The notes below the pieces were generated by a model. That model saw nothing but the letters and a program-made list of their open reading frames with translations, had not been told where the DNA came from and ran no database searches. A program made the position numbers and the translations under genes. A stretch of DNA of 41,802 nucleotides from Desulfarculales bacterium. Its GTDB lineage: Bacteria; Desulfobacterota; Desulfarculia; Desulfarculales; Desulfarculaceae. The stretch's first letter is position 1, and each line of letters starts with the position of its first letter. Of this stretch, positions 7,733-17,054 are shown piece after piece. The DNA lies in the NCBI GenBank assembly GCA_031267815.1, contig JAIRYI010000065.1, positions 1-41,802 of the forward strand, in the 5' to 3' direction.

Positions 7733-9667
7733 TCAGATTTTGGGCGATTTGAAAAATACCGCCGCCAAGGGGGGCAAAGTTATTTCCAAATGGTTGGGAT
7801 GACCGTGGCAGGAGGCGTACAAGCTTTCCCTCCCGCCCTGATTGCCCATGCCGCTGCCCCAGTATTCCCTGGCGTCGCTGTTGATAATTTCCCGCCAATA
7901 GCCGGCATGGGGTACCCCTACCCAGTAATTGTAGCGGGGAACCGGAGTAAAATTGAAAACGGCCACTATTTCATCGCCGGCGGCCGGGCCTTTGCGCATC
8001 ATAAGCAAAGTGCTGGCCTGATAGTCGTTGCAGTCAATCCACTCAAAGCTCTCAAAGCCGCATTCCTGCCAGTAGAGCGCGCGCTCGCTCCGGTAAAGAC
8101 GGTTGAGATCCGCCGTCAGTTTCCGCACTCCGGCATGATTGGGATAATCCAGGACATGCCAGTCCAGACTCAGTTCATGGTTCCATTCCCGCCACTGCCC
8201 CAGTTCGCCGCCCATAAAGAGGAGTTTTTTACCGGGCTGGGCAAACATGTAACATAATAACAGGCGCAGATTGGCGAATTTCTGCCAGTCATCGCCCGGC
8301 ATCTTGTTGACCAGAGAGCCTTTGCCATGCACCACTTCGTCATGGCTTAAGGGCAGAATGAAATTTTCGCTGAAAGCGTAAAGCATGCGGAAAGTTATCT
8401 GATTATGGTGGTATTGGCGGAAAATGGAGTTTTTTTGCATATAGCTCAAAGTGTCGTGCATCCAGCCCATATCCCATTTATAACCAAATCCCAGGCCGCC
8501 CAGATAGGTGGGGCGGCTGACCATGGCCCAGTCGGTGGATTCTTCAGCGGCGGTGTGGACGCCGGGAAAAGAGCGGTATATCTCACTGTTGAATTCGCGC
8601 AGAAACCCCACCGCCTGCAGGTTTTCCCGTCCTCCGTATATATTGGGAATCCATTCCCCTTCTTTGCGGGAATAGTCCAGGTAGAGCATGGACGCCACCG
8701 CGTCCACCCGCAGGCCGTCGGCGTGCATTATCTCCAGCCAGAAGCAGGCGCTACTCATCAGAAAAGAACGCACTTCATTGCGGCCGTAATTGAAGATGTC
8801 GCTCTGCCAGTCAGGGTGAAAACCCTGCCGGGGGTCAGCGTGTTCAAACAGGTGGGTGCCGTCGAAATAGGCCAGGCCGTAATCATCGCTGGGAAAATGG
8901 GAGGGGACCCAGTCCAGGATAACCCCCAGGCCGGCCTGGTGCAAACTGTCCACCAGGAACATAAAATCCTGCGGTGTGCCATAGCGGCTGCTGGGAGCGA
9001 AATAACCGGTGGTCTGATAGCCCCAGGAGCCGTAAAAGGGATGCTCCATTATCGGCAGAAACTCGACATGGGTAAAAGCCATATCGGTCAGATAAGCGCA
9101 CAGCAGAGGAGCTATTTCCCGGTAAGAGAGGAAGCGGTCCGGATGTTCCGGGTCGCGGCGCCAGGAACCGATATGCATTTCATAAATGCTCATAGGCTCA
9201 TGGAACAGATCATTCTCCTGACGTTTTTTGAGCCAGGCCTGATCCTGCCACCGGTAATCCGCGTCCCAGACCTTGGAGGCGGTAAAAGGAGGGGTTTCAG
9301 CATGGATGGCGAACGGATCGGCCTTATCCACTTTATAGCCCAAGGATTTGGCGTGGATGCGGAATTTGTAGCTTTGCCCTTTGCTCACTCCGCCCACAAA
9401 GCCATGCCATATGCCGGAACTGTGCAAGGGGAGCAATAACAGATCTTCCTGCCGCCACTCATTGAAATCACCCATCACATATACCCGGTCGGCATTGGGA
9501 GCCCAGACCGCGAAATAAGCGCCCGCCCGGCCCTCATGCTCCATGAGATGACAGCCCAGCTTGTCATAAAGACGGTAATGAGTGCCCTCATTGAATAAAT
9601 AAATATCATCATGGCTGATGAAATTCACATTATGCCTCACCTGCGTTGATCTGTCCGGAGAATTCAT
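7733..9667 (-). CDS. glgB: 1,4-alpha-glucan branching enzyme (GH13)
   Basis: Makes alpha-1,6 branches in glycogen. The 644 residues hold an N-terminal CBM48-like segment (about 45-130, with AVWAPNADRVYVMGDFNEW) and a GH13 barrel. Catalytic residues are visible: D322 in DGLRVD, E375 in AAEESTDW, and the H442-D443 pair in SHDEVVHGKG. The YQTTGYFAPSSRYG stretch (218-231) is typical of branching enzymes. It belongs to the shorter class without a second N-terminal module. The start at 9667 has AAAGGAA about 11 bases upstream. It is the most distal gene of a minus-strand alpha-glucan cluster and is 115 bases from pflX. Confidence 0.95.
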   Translation of the reverse strand: MNSPDRSTQVRHNVNFISHDDIYLFNEGTHYRLYDKLGCHLMEHEGRAGAYFAVWAPNADRVYVMGDFNEWRQEDLLLLPLHSSGIWHGFVGGVSKGQSYKFRIHAKSLGYKVDKADPFAIHAETPPFTASKVWDADYRWQDQAWLKKRQENDLFHEPMSIYEMHIGSWRRDPEHPDRFLSYREIAPLLCAYLTDMAFTHVEFLPIMEHPFYGSWGYQTTGYFAPSSRYGTPQDFMFLVDSLHQAGLGVILDWVPSHFPSDDYGLAYFDGTHLFEHADPRQGFHPDWQSDIFNYGRNEVRSFLMSSACFWLEIMHADGLRVDAVASMLYLDYSRKEGEWIPNIYGGRENLQAVGFLREFNSEIYRSFPGVHTAAEESTDWAMVSRPTYLGGLGFGYKWDMGWMHDTLSYMQKNSIFRQYHHNQITFRMLYAFSENFILPLSHDEVVHGKGSLVNKMPGDDWQKFANLRLLLCYMFAQPGKKLLFMGGELGQWREWNHELSLDWHVLDYPNHAGVRKLTADLNRLYRSERALYWQECGFESFEWIDCNDYQASTLLMMRKGPAAGDEIVAVFNFTPVPRYNYWVGVPHAGYWREIINSDAREYWGSGMGNQGGRESLYASCHGHPNHLEITLPPLAAVFFKSPKI

Positions 9668-9782
9668 AAAGCGAAAATTCCTTTCTGGGAGCCGGCCGGC
9701 CGGTTAACAGACGCCGCCCTGCCGCCCCTTAAAACGCCGTCAGGGTGAATTTTGCCGGCGGGAATATGCGAGGGCCGGGTTT

Positions 9783-10742
9783 TCACAGGTTATCCTCACT
9801 GTTAAAATCCGGTATCATTTCCTGGCCGGCGGCGGACGGATCCTGGATAAAGCCGTTATAAATCCCCAAATCTTCCGCGGCTTTAAGCGCCGCGGCGTAT
9901 TCTTCCCGCTTTAAAGGCCGGTCCAGCCCCGGCGTCAGGGCAACCTTATACAAAGGAGTATACTGGGCCATCAGGCTGATGTATATCCCTTTTCCGCAAA
10001 TACGGACAATATCCCGCAAGGCCCTGGGCGTGTCGGACATGCCGTCAGGCAACACCAGGTGGCGCACCATGAGCCCGCGCCGGGCAATGCCCTGTTCATC
10101 CATCTGCAAATGCCCCACCTGGGCCAGCATTTCCCCGATAGCCGCCCGGGCCGCCTGGGGATAGTCGGCGGCGCCGGATAATTTCCCGGCTTTGAGCGGA
10201 TCAGAATATTTATAGTCGGGAAGGTAGATATCGATAAATCCGGCCAAAGCCCGCAAAGTATCTATTTTTTCATACCCTGAAGTATTGTAGACTGTTGGCA
10301 GGGACAGCCCTCCCTCCCTGGCTATGGTCAGGGCTTGCCCAATAACCGCCGTATAAGGAGTGGGAGAGACCAGATTGATATTGTGAGCGCCTTTGCCCTC
10401 CAGGTCCAGGAATAACTCCGCCAGGCCCCGGGCGTCCATTTGCCGGGAACCCTCATGGCCGCGGCTGATCCGGTGATTCTGGCAATAGCAGCAGTTAAGA
10501 GTGCAGCCGCTGAAAAAAACTGCTCCCGAACCCCGGCGCCCCGATATGGGCGGTTCCTCGCCGAAATGCAGCTGGCTTACATTGACCGAAGCGAGAATCC
10601 CGGCCCCGCAATACCCCAGGTCGCCGTCAAGGCGGCTGACCGCGCAGCCGCGGGGACACAGACGGCAGGAGGCGGGCGCGTCATTCAGGCTTAGGCGCGC
10701 GCCGCCGGAAGGCAGAGGATCATGCAATTCCATTCCTAACAT
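9783..10742 (-). CDS. PflX-type radical SAM protein (COG1313)
   Basis: Encodes 319 residues. The radical SAM motif C80-x3-C84-x2-C87 (FSGCTLNCCYCQN) is intact. A second cysteine set lies upstream, CRLCPRGC (C26, C29, C33) plus C45, as in PflX/COG1313 proteins that resemble pyruvate formate-lyase activases. The substrate is unknown; no glycyl-radical enzyme gene is nearby. The first ATG overlaps the end of the GH57 gene by 7 bases, and an alternative ATG lies three codons in. The overlap implies translational coupling, so the protein is made together with the alpha-glucan enzymes. That is an odd setting for a radical SAM protein. Confidence 0.85.
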   Translation of the reverse strand: MLGMELHDPLPSGGARLSLNDAPASCRLCPRGCAVSRLDGDLGYCGAGILASVNVSQLHFGEEPPISGRRGSGAVFFSGCTLNCCYCQNHRISRGHEGSRQMDARGLAELFLDLEGKGAHNINLVSPTPYTAVIGQALTIAREGGLSLPTVYNTSGYEKIDTLRALAGFIDIYLPDYKYSDPLKAGKLSGAADYPQAARAAIGEMLAQVGHLQMDEQGIARRGLMVRHLVLPDGMSDTPRALRDIVRICGKGIYISLMAQYTPLYKVALTPGLDRPLKREEYAAALKAAEDLGIYNGFIQDPSAAGQEMIPDFNSEDNL

Positions 10743-12874
10743 TGGACATCCATGCTGATGACAAATTCTTCATCAATGGCCCCGTCGGCGACGTCCCACA
10801 GCAGGAGCAGGGAGGAACCCTGATAATTTTTTTCCAGCCCCCCTTCCGACTGGTTCACCGTTTCCACGGGCCAGCACCACAGGCGGGCGGGCCGGTTCAA
10901 ACTGAAATTCACTCTGAAGTTGTCATCCAGATTGACCAGGCTTAATTTTTCCACCGCCTCCCCGGCGACATATATTTCCGCCAGGCTGACCGGTTTTTCG
11001 TTTACTTCCAAATACTTGTTTTTATCCTGGCTGGACAGCAGGGTAAAGTTAAGCTCCGAGGCCCAGAAAAAAGCGGGAGCGTGGCTGCCGGACCTGTTCA
11101 GGCGGTAGGAACAGACAAGCCTGCCGTTCGCCTCCAGAGTGAAATGCTTGGCGGCCACCAGATCCCAGGGGCCGCCCGGCGCCCAGATATGGCCTTTTCT
11201 TTCCATCTGGCAGTCCGCTTTGCCATCCTTCAGCCCGCTGTTGATCAGATCATAAGGCTGATCCACAAAATCTCCCCATTCAGTATAGTTGGGTTTGCGG
11301 AAATCATCCACCGTGAGATAAGTGGGCAGGATATGATCCTGGAATACCGCCCGATCATACCAGTCATAGAGCAGATAGCGCTCCAGCCCGTCTTCTTTGA
11401 CCATGATTCTGTCGTGAGGAGAAAAAACTTCATCCTGATCATTTTTAGCGCCGGGCAGCACGGCGGTGGCTTCGCCCCGCTTTATTTCTTCAAACACCCG
11501 GTGATAGGCCTCGGGCCGGCGGGTCAGGGTATTGGCCAGGTTAAATCTCGGCGGGCGCAGGTTGAGCATGCTGACAGAGCCGCCGTAGCCCGGATGAATC
11601 AGGCAGTCCACAATATGACTGGCCAAACTTACTTCCTGGCGTCCGTCCAGATCAACATCTTCCCGCACGCACATCACAAAGTCATCGCGGGGAAAACGTT
11701 TTTTGTCCAAAATGCTCTGGGCGGCAATGAGATTGGCGTGGACCGCGTTTCTGATATGGCTTAAGTACAGCCCCCCGAACAGGCCGTGCCAATAAGAGCA
11801 GTTGCATTGCGCCTGCAGCAGATGGTCATAGGCTTTGGGCGGAGCCGGCTCACTGAATTTGGAACTCAATTGCAGCATTTTCTTGTGCATCAGATTGGAT
11901 TCCCGGTATTTGACCAGAAAGTTCTCCCATATCCCTCCGCGCAGAAAACGGCGTATTTCCTCAAAACGCCCCTCTTTTTTAAACTCTTTGCTTATGGTTT
12001 CCATTTGGGAAGCTATATCAGGGGGCAAAGCCCAGGCCAGCATTTCCTCATATGATGAGGTGGGCAGATAAATGCGGCCGCGGGGGGGATGGGTCGCCAT
12101 ATACTCGCCCGGCGGAGTGGTGGTCAGCCAGCTTTGCTGCTCCAGAACCGCGCCGATAAATCTCTTGAGCCAGCCCCTTTTGATCACCAGGTCATTGGTT
12201 TGGGGCCACAGGCCGAATTTTTCGCCGTCATCGCCGTAGGTGGCGCAGGTGGAGCCGTGCTGCTCATAGGCCTGACGCAGAAAAGCCAGAGTTTCCTGCG
12301 GCTCCTTGAAAGGGATGGTGTAACGAAGGCGTTGATGAGTAGGGAATAAAGCCAGGGTATGGCCCTCCCTTTCCGTCAGGCGGTAACCGAACATATCGTC
12401 TTTTTTAAGCCCGCTGTAGTAGAAGTGGGTATCATCAACAATGGTGTAGTCCATGCCGGCTTTGCAAACCAGGCGGGGCAGGCTGGGGTCCCAGATGCGT
12501 TCCGCCAGCCAGAACCCTCTGGCCTGAGCTTTGAAATTTTTTTCCAGAAATTTATTCTGCAAGGCCAATTGGGCCAGGGCGTCTTTTTCCGGGATAGCCG
12601 CCAGAAGAGGTTCATAAAAAGCCCCGGACAAAAGTTCCACCTGATCCCGTTTGCGCATTTCCTTAATCATCTGCAGCAGCCTGGGATCGTTTTTCTGCAG
12701 CCAGTTAAGCAGAGGACCGGAAAAATGCAGGCCCAGGCGGAAGGAAGGATATTCATGGAGGATTTCTATTACCGGCCGGTAACACTGGCTGTTGGCCATG
12801 GCGAACACCCAGTCGAAATTGCCCACCGGCTGGTGGCAGTGTAAAACCATCACTAAATGCATTTTATCGGACAT
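10736..12874 (-). CDS. GH57 family 4-alpha-glucanotransferase-like enzyme
   Basis: Encodes 712 residues with the GH57 conserved regions: HCHQP (12-16), GFWLAERIWDP with the presumed nucleophile E125, and TYGDDGEKFG with the presumed acid D215/D216. The spacing matches the Thermococcus litoralis 4-alpha-glucanotransferase. The C-terminal half (about 380-710) has the beta-rich DUF1925/DUF1926 character of that subgroup. Expected role: disproportionating linear alpha-glucans during glycogen synthesis or mobilisation in the cytoplasm. There is no signal peptide. The start at 12874 has AAAGGA about 12 bases upstream; a second ATG four codons on is possible. It follows the DUF3536 GH57 gene by 17 bases and overlaps pflX. 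Confidence 0.88.
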   Translation of the reverse strand: MSDKMHLVMVLHCHQPVGNFDWVFAMANSQCYRPVIEILHEYPSFRLGLHFSGPLLNWLQKNDPRLLQMIKEMRKRDQVELLSGAFYEPLLAAIPEKDALAQLALQNKFLEKNFKAQARGFWLAERIWDPSLPRLVCKAGMDYTIVDDTHFYYSGLKKDDMFGYRLTEREGHTLALFPTHQRLRYTIPFKEPQETLAFLRQAYEQHGSTCATYGDDGEKFGLWPQTNDLVIKRGWLKRFIGAVLEQQSWLTTTPPGEYMATHPPRGRIYLPTSSYEEMLAWALPPDIASQMETISKEFKKEGRFEEIRRFLRGGIWENFLVKYRESNLMHKKMLQLSSKFSEPAPPKAYDHLLQAQCNCSYWHGLFGGLYLSHIRNAVHANLIAAQSILDKKRFPRDDFVMCVREDVDLDGRQEVSLASHIVDCLIHPGYGGSVSMLNLRPPRFNLANTLTRRPEAYHRVFEEIKRGEATAVLPGAKNDQDEVFSPHDRIMVKEDGLERYLLYDWYDRAVFQDHILPTYLTVDDFRKPNYTEWGDFVDQPYDLINSGLKDGKADCQMERKGHIWAPGGPWDLVAAKHFTLEANGRLVCSYRLNRSGSHAPAFFWASELNFTLLSSQDKNKYLEVNEKPVSLAEIYVAGEAVEKLSLVNLDDNFRVNFSLNRPARLWCWPVETVNQSEGGLEKNYQGSSLLLLWDVADGAIDEEFVISMDVQC

Positions 12875-12891
12875 GTTGACAAATTCCTTTT

Positions 12892-15306
12892 TCAGCGGAA
12901 TATCTCCGGCGCGAAGCCGAGATGTTTTCCCATTTCAATGATATCCTGAGCATAACCGCGCTCCATAATCCCCGTCATAAGATAAAAATTATTCTGCACC
13001 CGCCATAAGTCGGCTTCAATGCTGAAAGCCTGGGCCAGAGTCAGCAGACTGTTTAAGCGCTCCAGGTGGCTTTGATAATGCCCGGGTTCGCTGTAGAGAT
13101 ATTTGCTCTCCCGCTCCAGAATGGATTCCAGCATCCGTTTCAGATGTGGGTCATTAATTTTGATCCCCAGAGCTCTGGCCTGCATGGCCAGGCGGTTTAA
13201 AATTGAGGGCAGAGGCATGGAGGGAGTAATATTCTGCAGAATATTCATGGCCTGATCCGCAATGATCGCCTCCGCCAGGGAGGAAAAGATATTGGGCAGA
13301 GGCAAGTTGATTTCCCTCAGCATGTGCATGGCTTCCTGTCCTTCGCTGTAGACCTCGGCAACGGACTGGCGGTAGCGGTTAATGACATTGCCCAACAGAG
13401 CCGTGGCCAGATCATGACGGCTCTCAAAGGAAAAATCCACCAGGTTCAGGGGGCGCCAGCCGGCAAGCCCGAGCAATATTTTCTTCAGCTGCTTGATATC
13501 AACCCGCTGCAGCGGCGCTGTCAGCTGCTCCCACAGAGACGTCAGATCCTGGCCTCCGCGCCAGGGCCCGACCATGGTAAGAGTGCTTTCATCCGGCACA
13601 TAAAGCAGGGCCACGCTCATGGTTTTGGAATTCAGGAGATGAATATGGCGTCCTTCAACAGCGCCCAGGGAAAGGAGAATATTGAGGTTGCGGCGCTGCT
13701 GCCACCATTTGGTTTTCATAACATAGCAATGAAAACGGCTGGGAGGATTCTGACCGTTTATGCTGACCGGCAGCAGAGCTTCGGCCAGCACCTGAGCCGC
13801 GTCCGCCGGCCAGGTCTCCTCCACATAGCGGCGCCAGATATCCCGCCCCGACCCTTGGGTGGGAAAATTTGATTCGGCTTTTTCCAGAGTGCGCAGCAAG
13901 CGCTCCAGGCGCTTGCTTTTTTTGTCTATGGAATTGGCCAAATCAATGCAGCGGGCCGCGTAATTCATGTTTTGCACCGCTTCCAGACCGGAAATATCTT
14001 CAAAAAACCAGCCGCAGGAAGTGAACATATACATGGCGAAGCGGGCGCAGGACATGAGCTTCATGGCCGTGTCGGCCTGGTTGGGATCCAGGGGACCCGC
14101 CTGGTGTCTGGCCAGAAAATCATATATGGCTTCCTCGCCGTTGGGGGCCAGCAGGAAGTTGATATAATCATCGCGGGCCGCCCAGGGGTCTTTTAATAAT
14201 TCCCTGCCCTTTGTTTCCATCAGTCTGACCACATCGTCGCGCAATTCATCCAAGCCCTGGCGCAGAAAAGAGCGCCAGGCCAGGCTCCAATCTTTGCCCC
14301 GCCCGCCGCAGCCGCAGTCAGAACGCCAGCGCTCCACTCCGTGTACACACGACCAGGAAGAGTTGTCAATGATCTGCACTTCCCAGGTGGGCGGGTTGGC
14401 GGCCAGATAGCCGGCGTAATTGGTGATTGTCACTTCCGGATCCTGATTCAGCAGGTGCAGGGCATAGGCCAGGGCCATTTCGCCGAACCGGTGGTGATGG
14501 CCGTAGGATTCCCCGTCGGTAGCCATATGCACCAATTGGGGATCGCTGGGATGAGGGTCAAAAAGATTCTTGATGCGGGCGGCAAAAGCCTGACCGTCAT
14601 TGAGTATGCCTTCAAAGGCAATGGACTGGCTTAAGGGGCCGTCGTAAAAGAAAAGAGCCATTTTTCCGCCGCCGGGCAGAACGGCGTAATACGGCCGCCT
14701 GGGGTCAATGCGGGAATGGAGAACATCCTGCCAGGGAGCGGTGTGGTGGGGACGCACCGCCGCCGCCTGACGGGGGGCCAGAACAGTAAAAAGTATGCCT
14801 TCCCGGGCAAGCAGATCCAGAGTATCCAGATCCACCGCCGTTTCCGCCAGCCACATGCCTTGGGGAGGACGTCCGAAGTGGTGTTCGAAATTTTTGATCC
14901 CCCAGCGGATCTGGGTGATTTTGTCATGGCGGCTGGCCAGGGGCATGATGATATGGTTGTAATTCTGGGCTATGGCGTTGCCATAGCCCAGCCGGCGCAG
15001 GCTTTTCGCGTCCGCGGCGCGGATCATGTCCACCGTGTCCGGGTCGGCCTCAGCCAGCCAGTCCAGAAGGGTCGGGCCGAAATTAAAAGAAATATATTCG
15101 TAATTGTTGATAATTTTAGTTATCCAGGAATTGCTGTCTATAATGCGGGCGGCGGTGTTGGGCGCGTAACATTCCGCGTTTACCCTTTCATTCCAGTCAT
15201 GGAAGGGCGCCGCGCTTTCCTGCGGTTCAATGTATTCCAGCCAGGGGTTTTCCCGGGGCGGCTGATAAAAATGTCCATGGATGCATACAAATTTTTTTAC
15301 AGCCAT
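12892..15306 (-). CDS. GH57 glycoside hydrolase with DUF3536 domain
   Basis: An 804-residue protein beginning directly with the GH57 fold (FVCIHGHFYQPPRENPW). Key residues are E155 in GMWLAETAVD and D264 in MATDGESYGHHH. The second half matches the helical DUF3536 region (about 450-790, with SCGWFFEDISGLEAVQNMNYA). The activity of this GH57 subgroup is not established to my knowledge; an alpha-glucan substrate is likely from the neighbours. It is the first gene of the minus-strand cluster leading to glgB and diverges from the SagB-type gene across 143 bases. No signal peptide is present, so it is cytoplasmic. Confidence 0.88.
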   Translation of the reverse strand: MAVKKFVCIHGHFYQPPRENPWLEYIEPQESAAPFHDWNERVNAECYAPNTAARIIDSNSWITKIINNYEYISFNFGPTLLDWLAEADPDTVDMIRAADAKSLRRLGYGNAIAQNYNHIIMPLASRHDKITQIRWGIKNFEHHFGRPPQGMWLAETAVDLDTLDLLAREGILFTVLAPRQAAAVRPHHTAPWQDVLHSRIDPRRPYYAVLPGGGKMALFFYDGPLSQSIAFEGILNDGQAFAARIKNLFDPHPSDPQLVHMATDGESYGHHHRFGEMALAYALHLLNQDPEVTITNYAGYLAANPPTWEVQIIDNSSWSCVHGVERWRSDCGCGGRGKDWSLAWRSFLRQGLDELRDDVVRLMETKGRELLKDPWAARDDYINFLLAPNGEEAIYDFLARHQAGPLDPNQADTAMKLMSCARFAMYMFTSCGWFFEDISGLEAVQNMNYAARCIDLANSIDKKSKRLERLLRTLEKAESNFPTQGSGRDIWRRYVEETWPADAAQVLAEALLPVSINGQNPPSRFHCYVMKTKWWQQRRNLNILLSLGAVEGRHIHLLNSKTMSVALLYVPDESTLTMVGPWRGGQDLTSLWEQLTAPLQRVDIKQLKKILLGLAGWRPLNLVDFSFESRHDLATALLGNVINRYRQSVAEVYSEGQEAMHMLREINLPLPNIFSSLAEAIIADQAMNILQNITPSMPLPSILNRLAMQARALGIKINDPHLKRMLESILERESKYLYSEPGHYQSHLERLNSLLTLAQAFSIEADLWRVQNNFYLMTGIMERGYAQDIIEMGKHLGFAPEIFR

Positions 15307-15369
15307 AGGTTGCTTCTCCGCCCTGTGTTTACAATTTCCGCCATTTTTCCTTAAATCACAAATTTAGAA

Positions 15370-15375
15370 TATAAT
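15370..15375 (+). promoter_or_regulatory. Candidate -10 box for the SagB-type gene
   Basis: A consensus TATAAT lies 75 bases upstream of the chosen ATG, but the -35 position (TTCCTT) is poor. If used, it rules out the upstream TTG at 15375 as a start. A perfect CCCATATGGG palindrome (15381-15390) sits just past the predicted start site. Confidence 0.35.
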
Positions 15376-15449
15376 TGAGTCCCATATGGGATTATTATAT
15401 AGGGAAACACGGGTATTACAAAACACTTTCCGGGACGGGCGGCCCAAAT

Positions 15450-16871
15450 ATGAGCAATTATCATGAAGAAACCGTTTATCAAAGGAATTCCCTTCTGGGT
15501 TATTCTCTGGATTGGAGCAACCGCCCTCTGGGGTTTAAAAATTATCAACACCGCCCTCCTTTGCCTTTGCCGGAAGCCCTGTCCTGCCCCGCTTCTTTTT
15601 GGGAGACGGCTCTGCCTGCCAAAATCAAAAAGCCCTCCCGCCCGCCCCAGGCCGGAGAACTCAGCCGGATTTTGCGGCTCAGCGCCGGCATTACCCGGCC
15701 GCGCTGGGAAGACGGCCGTATGCTGGGGGCGCGGGCGCCGGCCAGCGCGGGCGGGCTTTATCCCAGTGAACTCTATGTTCTGACCAGCGGCGTAACGGAA
15801 GTGGAGGACGGACTCTACCACTTCACTCCTCTGGGGCCGGCCTGGCAGTATCTGTGGCCCGGCCCTCTGGCCGCTTACGCGGCCCGCTCTCTGGGAGGGC
15901 GTCCGGCCCGCCTGACTTTCTTTATAACCAGTTTATTTTGGCGCAGCCTGTGGAAGTATAACAGCCGGGCCTACCGCTACTGCCTGCTGGACGCCGGGCA
16001 TATGCTGGCCAATCTGGAACTGGCCCTGGCCGGTTTTGGCTTCCCGGTCCGGAGCAATATTAATTTTGCCGACAATTCCGTTTCCGTGCTGCTGGGGCTG
16101 GCCAACCTGGACGAAGCGCCTCTGGCCGCGGTGCGGGCGGGCGGGGCGGCGGAGGAAAGCGGCGGGCCGGAATTCAAGCTTCCCCCTCTGGATTTGGAAG
16201 CTCTGCCCCTTTCCCGGCGCATTGGCCGCGATTATCTGCTACTGTCCAGTCACCGGGCCGGAGACTTGGAGCAGCCGCTGGCTGAACCGCTCTGGCATGA
16301 TCCGGAAATAAGCCGGCCGGAAGAGCTGATCAGCCTGCCGGTCCCAACTCCGGCCGGGAATCCCTCTTTACAGGAAATAATAATCCGCCGTCAGTCCCGG
16401 CGTGATTTCGGCGCCCCCTCTCCAAGCCTGGCCGGGCTGAGCCTGCTGCTGAAAGCCTGCCTGCCTCAGCCCGCTCCGGTCATGGCGCTTGTGATTGCGG
16501 GGACGGGTCTGGAACTTGCCGCCGGCTCCTATTTGTATTTGCCCGGCCGCCATGCCCTGCTGGCCCGGAGCAAAGGGCAGGATTGGCGCCGGATTGTGGC
16601 TGACGCCTGTCTGGGACAGGGTTTTATCGCCAAAGCCAAAGTGCAGATCATCCTGTGGGCGGATCTGGATAATCTGGGAAAAAAGGGCGGCCCCCGCTTT
16701 TACCGCCACGCCATGCTGGCCGCGGGGAAGGCGGGCCAGCGCTGTTATCTGGCCGCCGCCGCCCTGGGCCTCAATTGCTGCGGGGTGGGAGCTTTTTATG
16801 ATGACGATCTGGCGGTGATTAACGGCATGCCTCATCGCGCCTCCCCTCTTTACCTGCTGGCCTGCGGCTGA
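15450..16871 (+). CDS. SagB-type nitroreductase-family protein, two-domain
   Basis: The chosen start gives MSNYHEETVYQRNSLLGYSLDW, matching the usual N-terminus of SagB-type dehydrogenases. A TTG-started form 25 codons longer would begin in the promoter. The 473 residues contain two related nitroreductase-like units. The first carries RAPASAGGLYPSELYV (about 97-112), the flavin-binding hallmark. The second starts near 315 with LQEIIIRRQSRRDF. SagB proteins are FMN oxidases that make azoles in ribosomal peptides. No precursor peptide or cyclodehydratase gene is adjacent, so this is an orphan of unknown substrate. No clear Shine-Dalgarno precedes the ATG. A 16-bp hairpin follows. Confidence 0.75.
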   Translation: MSNYHEETVYQRNSLLGYSLDWSNRPLGFKNYQHRPPLPLPEALSCPASFWETALPAKIKKPSRPPQAGELSRILRLSAGITRPRWEDGRMLGARAPASAGGLYPSELYVLTSGVTEVEDGLYHFTPLGPAWQYLWPGPLAAYAARSLGGRPARLTFFITSLFWRSLWKYNSRAYRYCLLDAGHMLANLELALAGFGFPVRSNINFADNSVSVLLGLANLDEAPLAAVRAGGAAEESGGPEFKLPPLDLEALPLSRRIGRDYLLLSSHRAGDLEQPLAEPLWHDPEISRPEELISLPVPTPAGNPSLQEIIIRRQSRRDFGAPSPSLAGLSLLLKACLPQPAPVMALVIAGTGLELAAGSYLYLPGRHALLARSKGQDWRRIVADACLGQGFIAKAKVQIILWADLDNLGKKGGPRFYRHAMLAAGKAGQRCYLAAAALGLNCCGVGAFYDDDLAVINGMPHRASPLYLLACG

Positions 16872-16905
16872 CCCGGCAACCTGATTGCGGCCGGTTTGCC
16901 GCCTG

Positions 16906-16942
16906 TCTTTCTCCTGGCCCCGGCTTGGGGGCAGGAGAAAGA
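16906..16942 (+). terminator. Hairpin after the SagB-type gene
   Basis: TCTTTCTCCTGGCCCC pairs with GGGGGCAGGAGAAAGA (16 positions, one mismatch, 5-base loop), 35 bases past the stop. No U-tract follows, so it is either a weak terminator or an RNA-end stabiliser. Confidence 0.45.
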
Positions 16943-17054
16943 AGGTCAGATTAAAAACCGGATAATAGTAGACCGGTCTGTAAAATTATGATATAGTGTA
17001 TTCCTGATCCGTTGGAAATTATCCGTTTCTTGGCAACCCTTTAAGGACGTAAAA

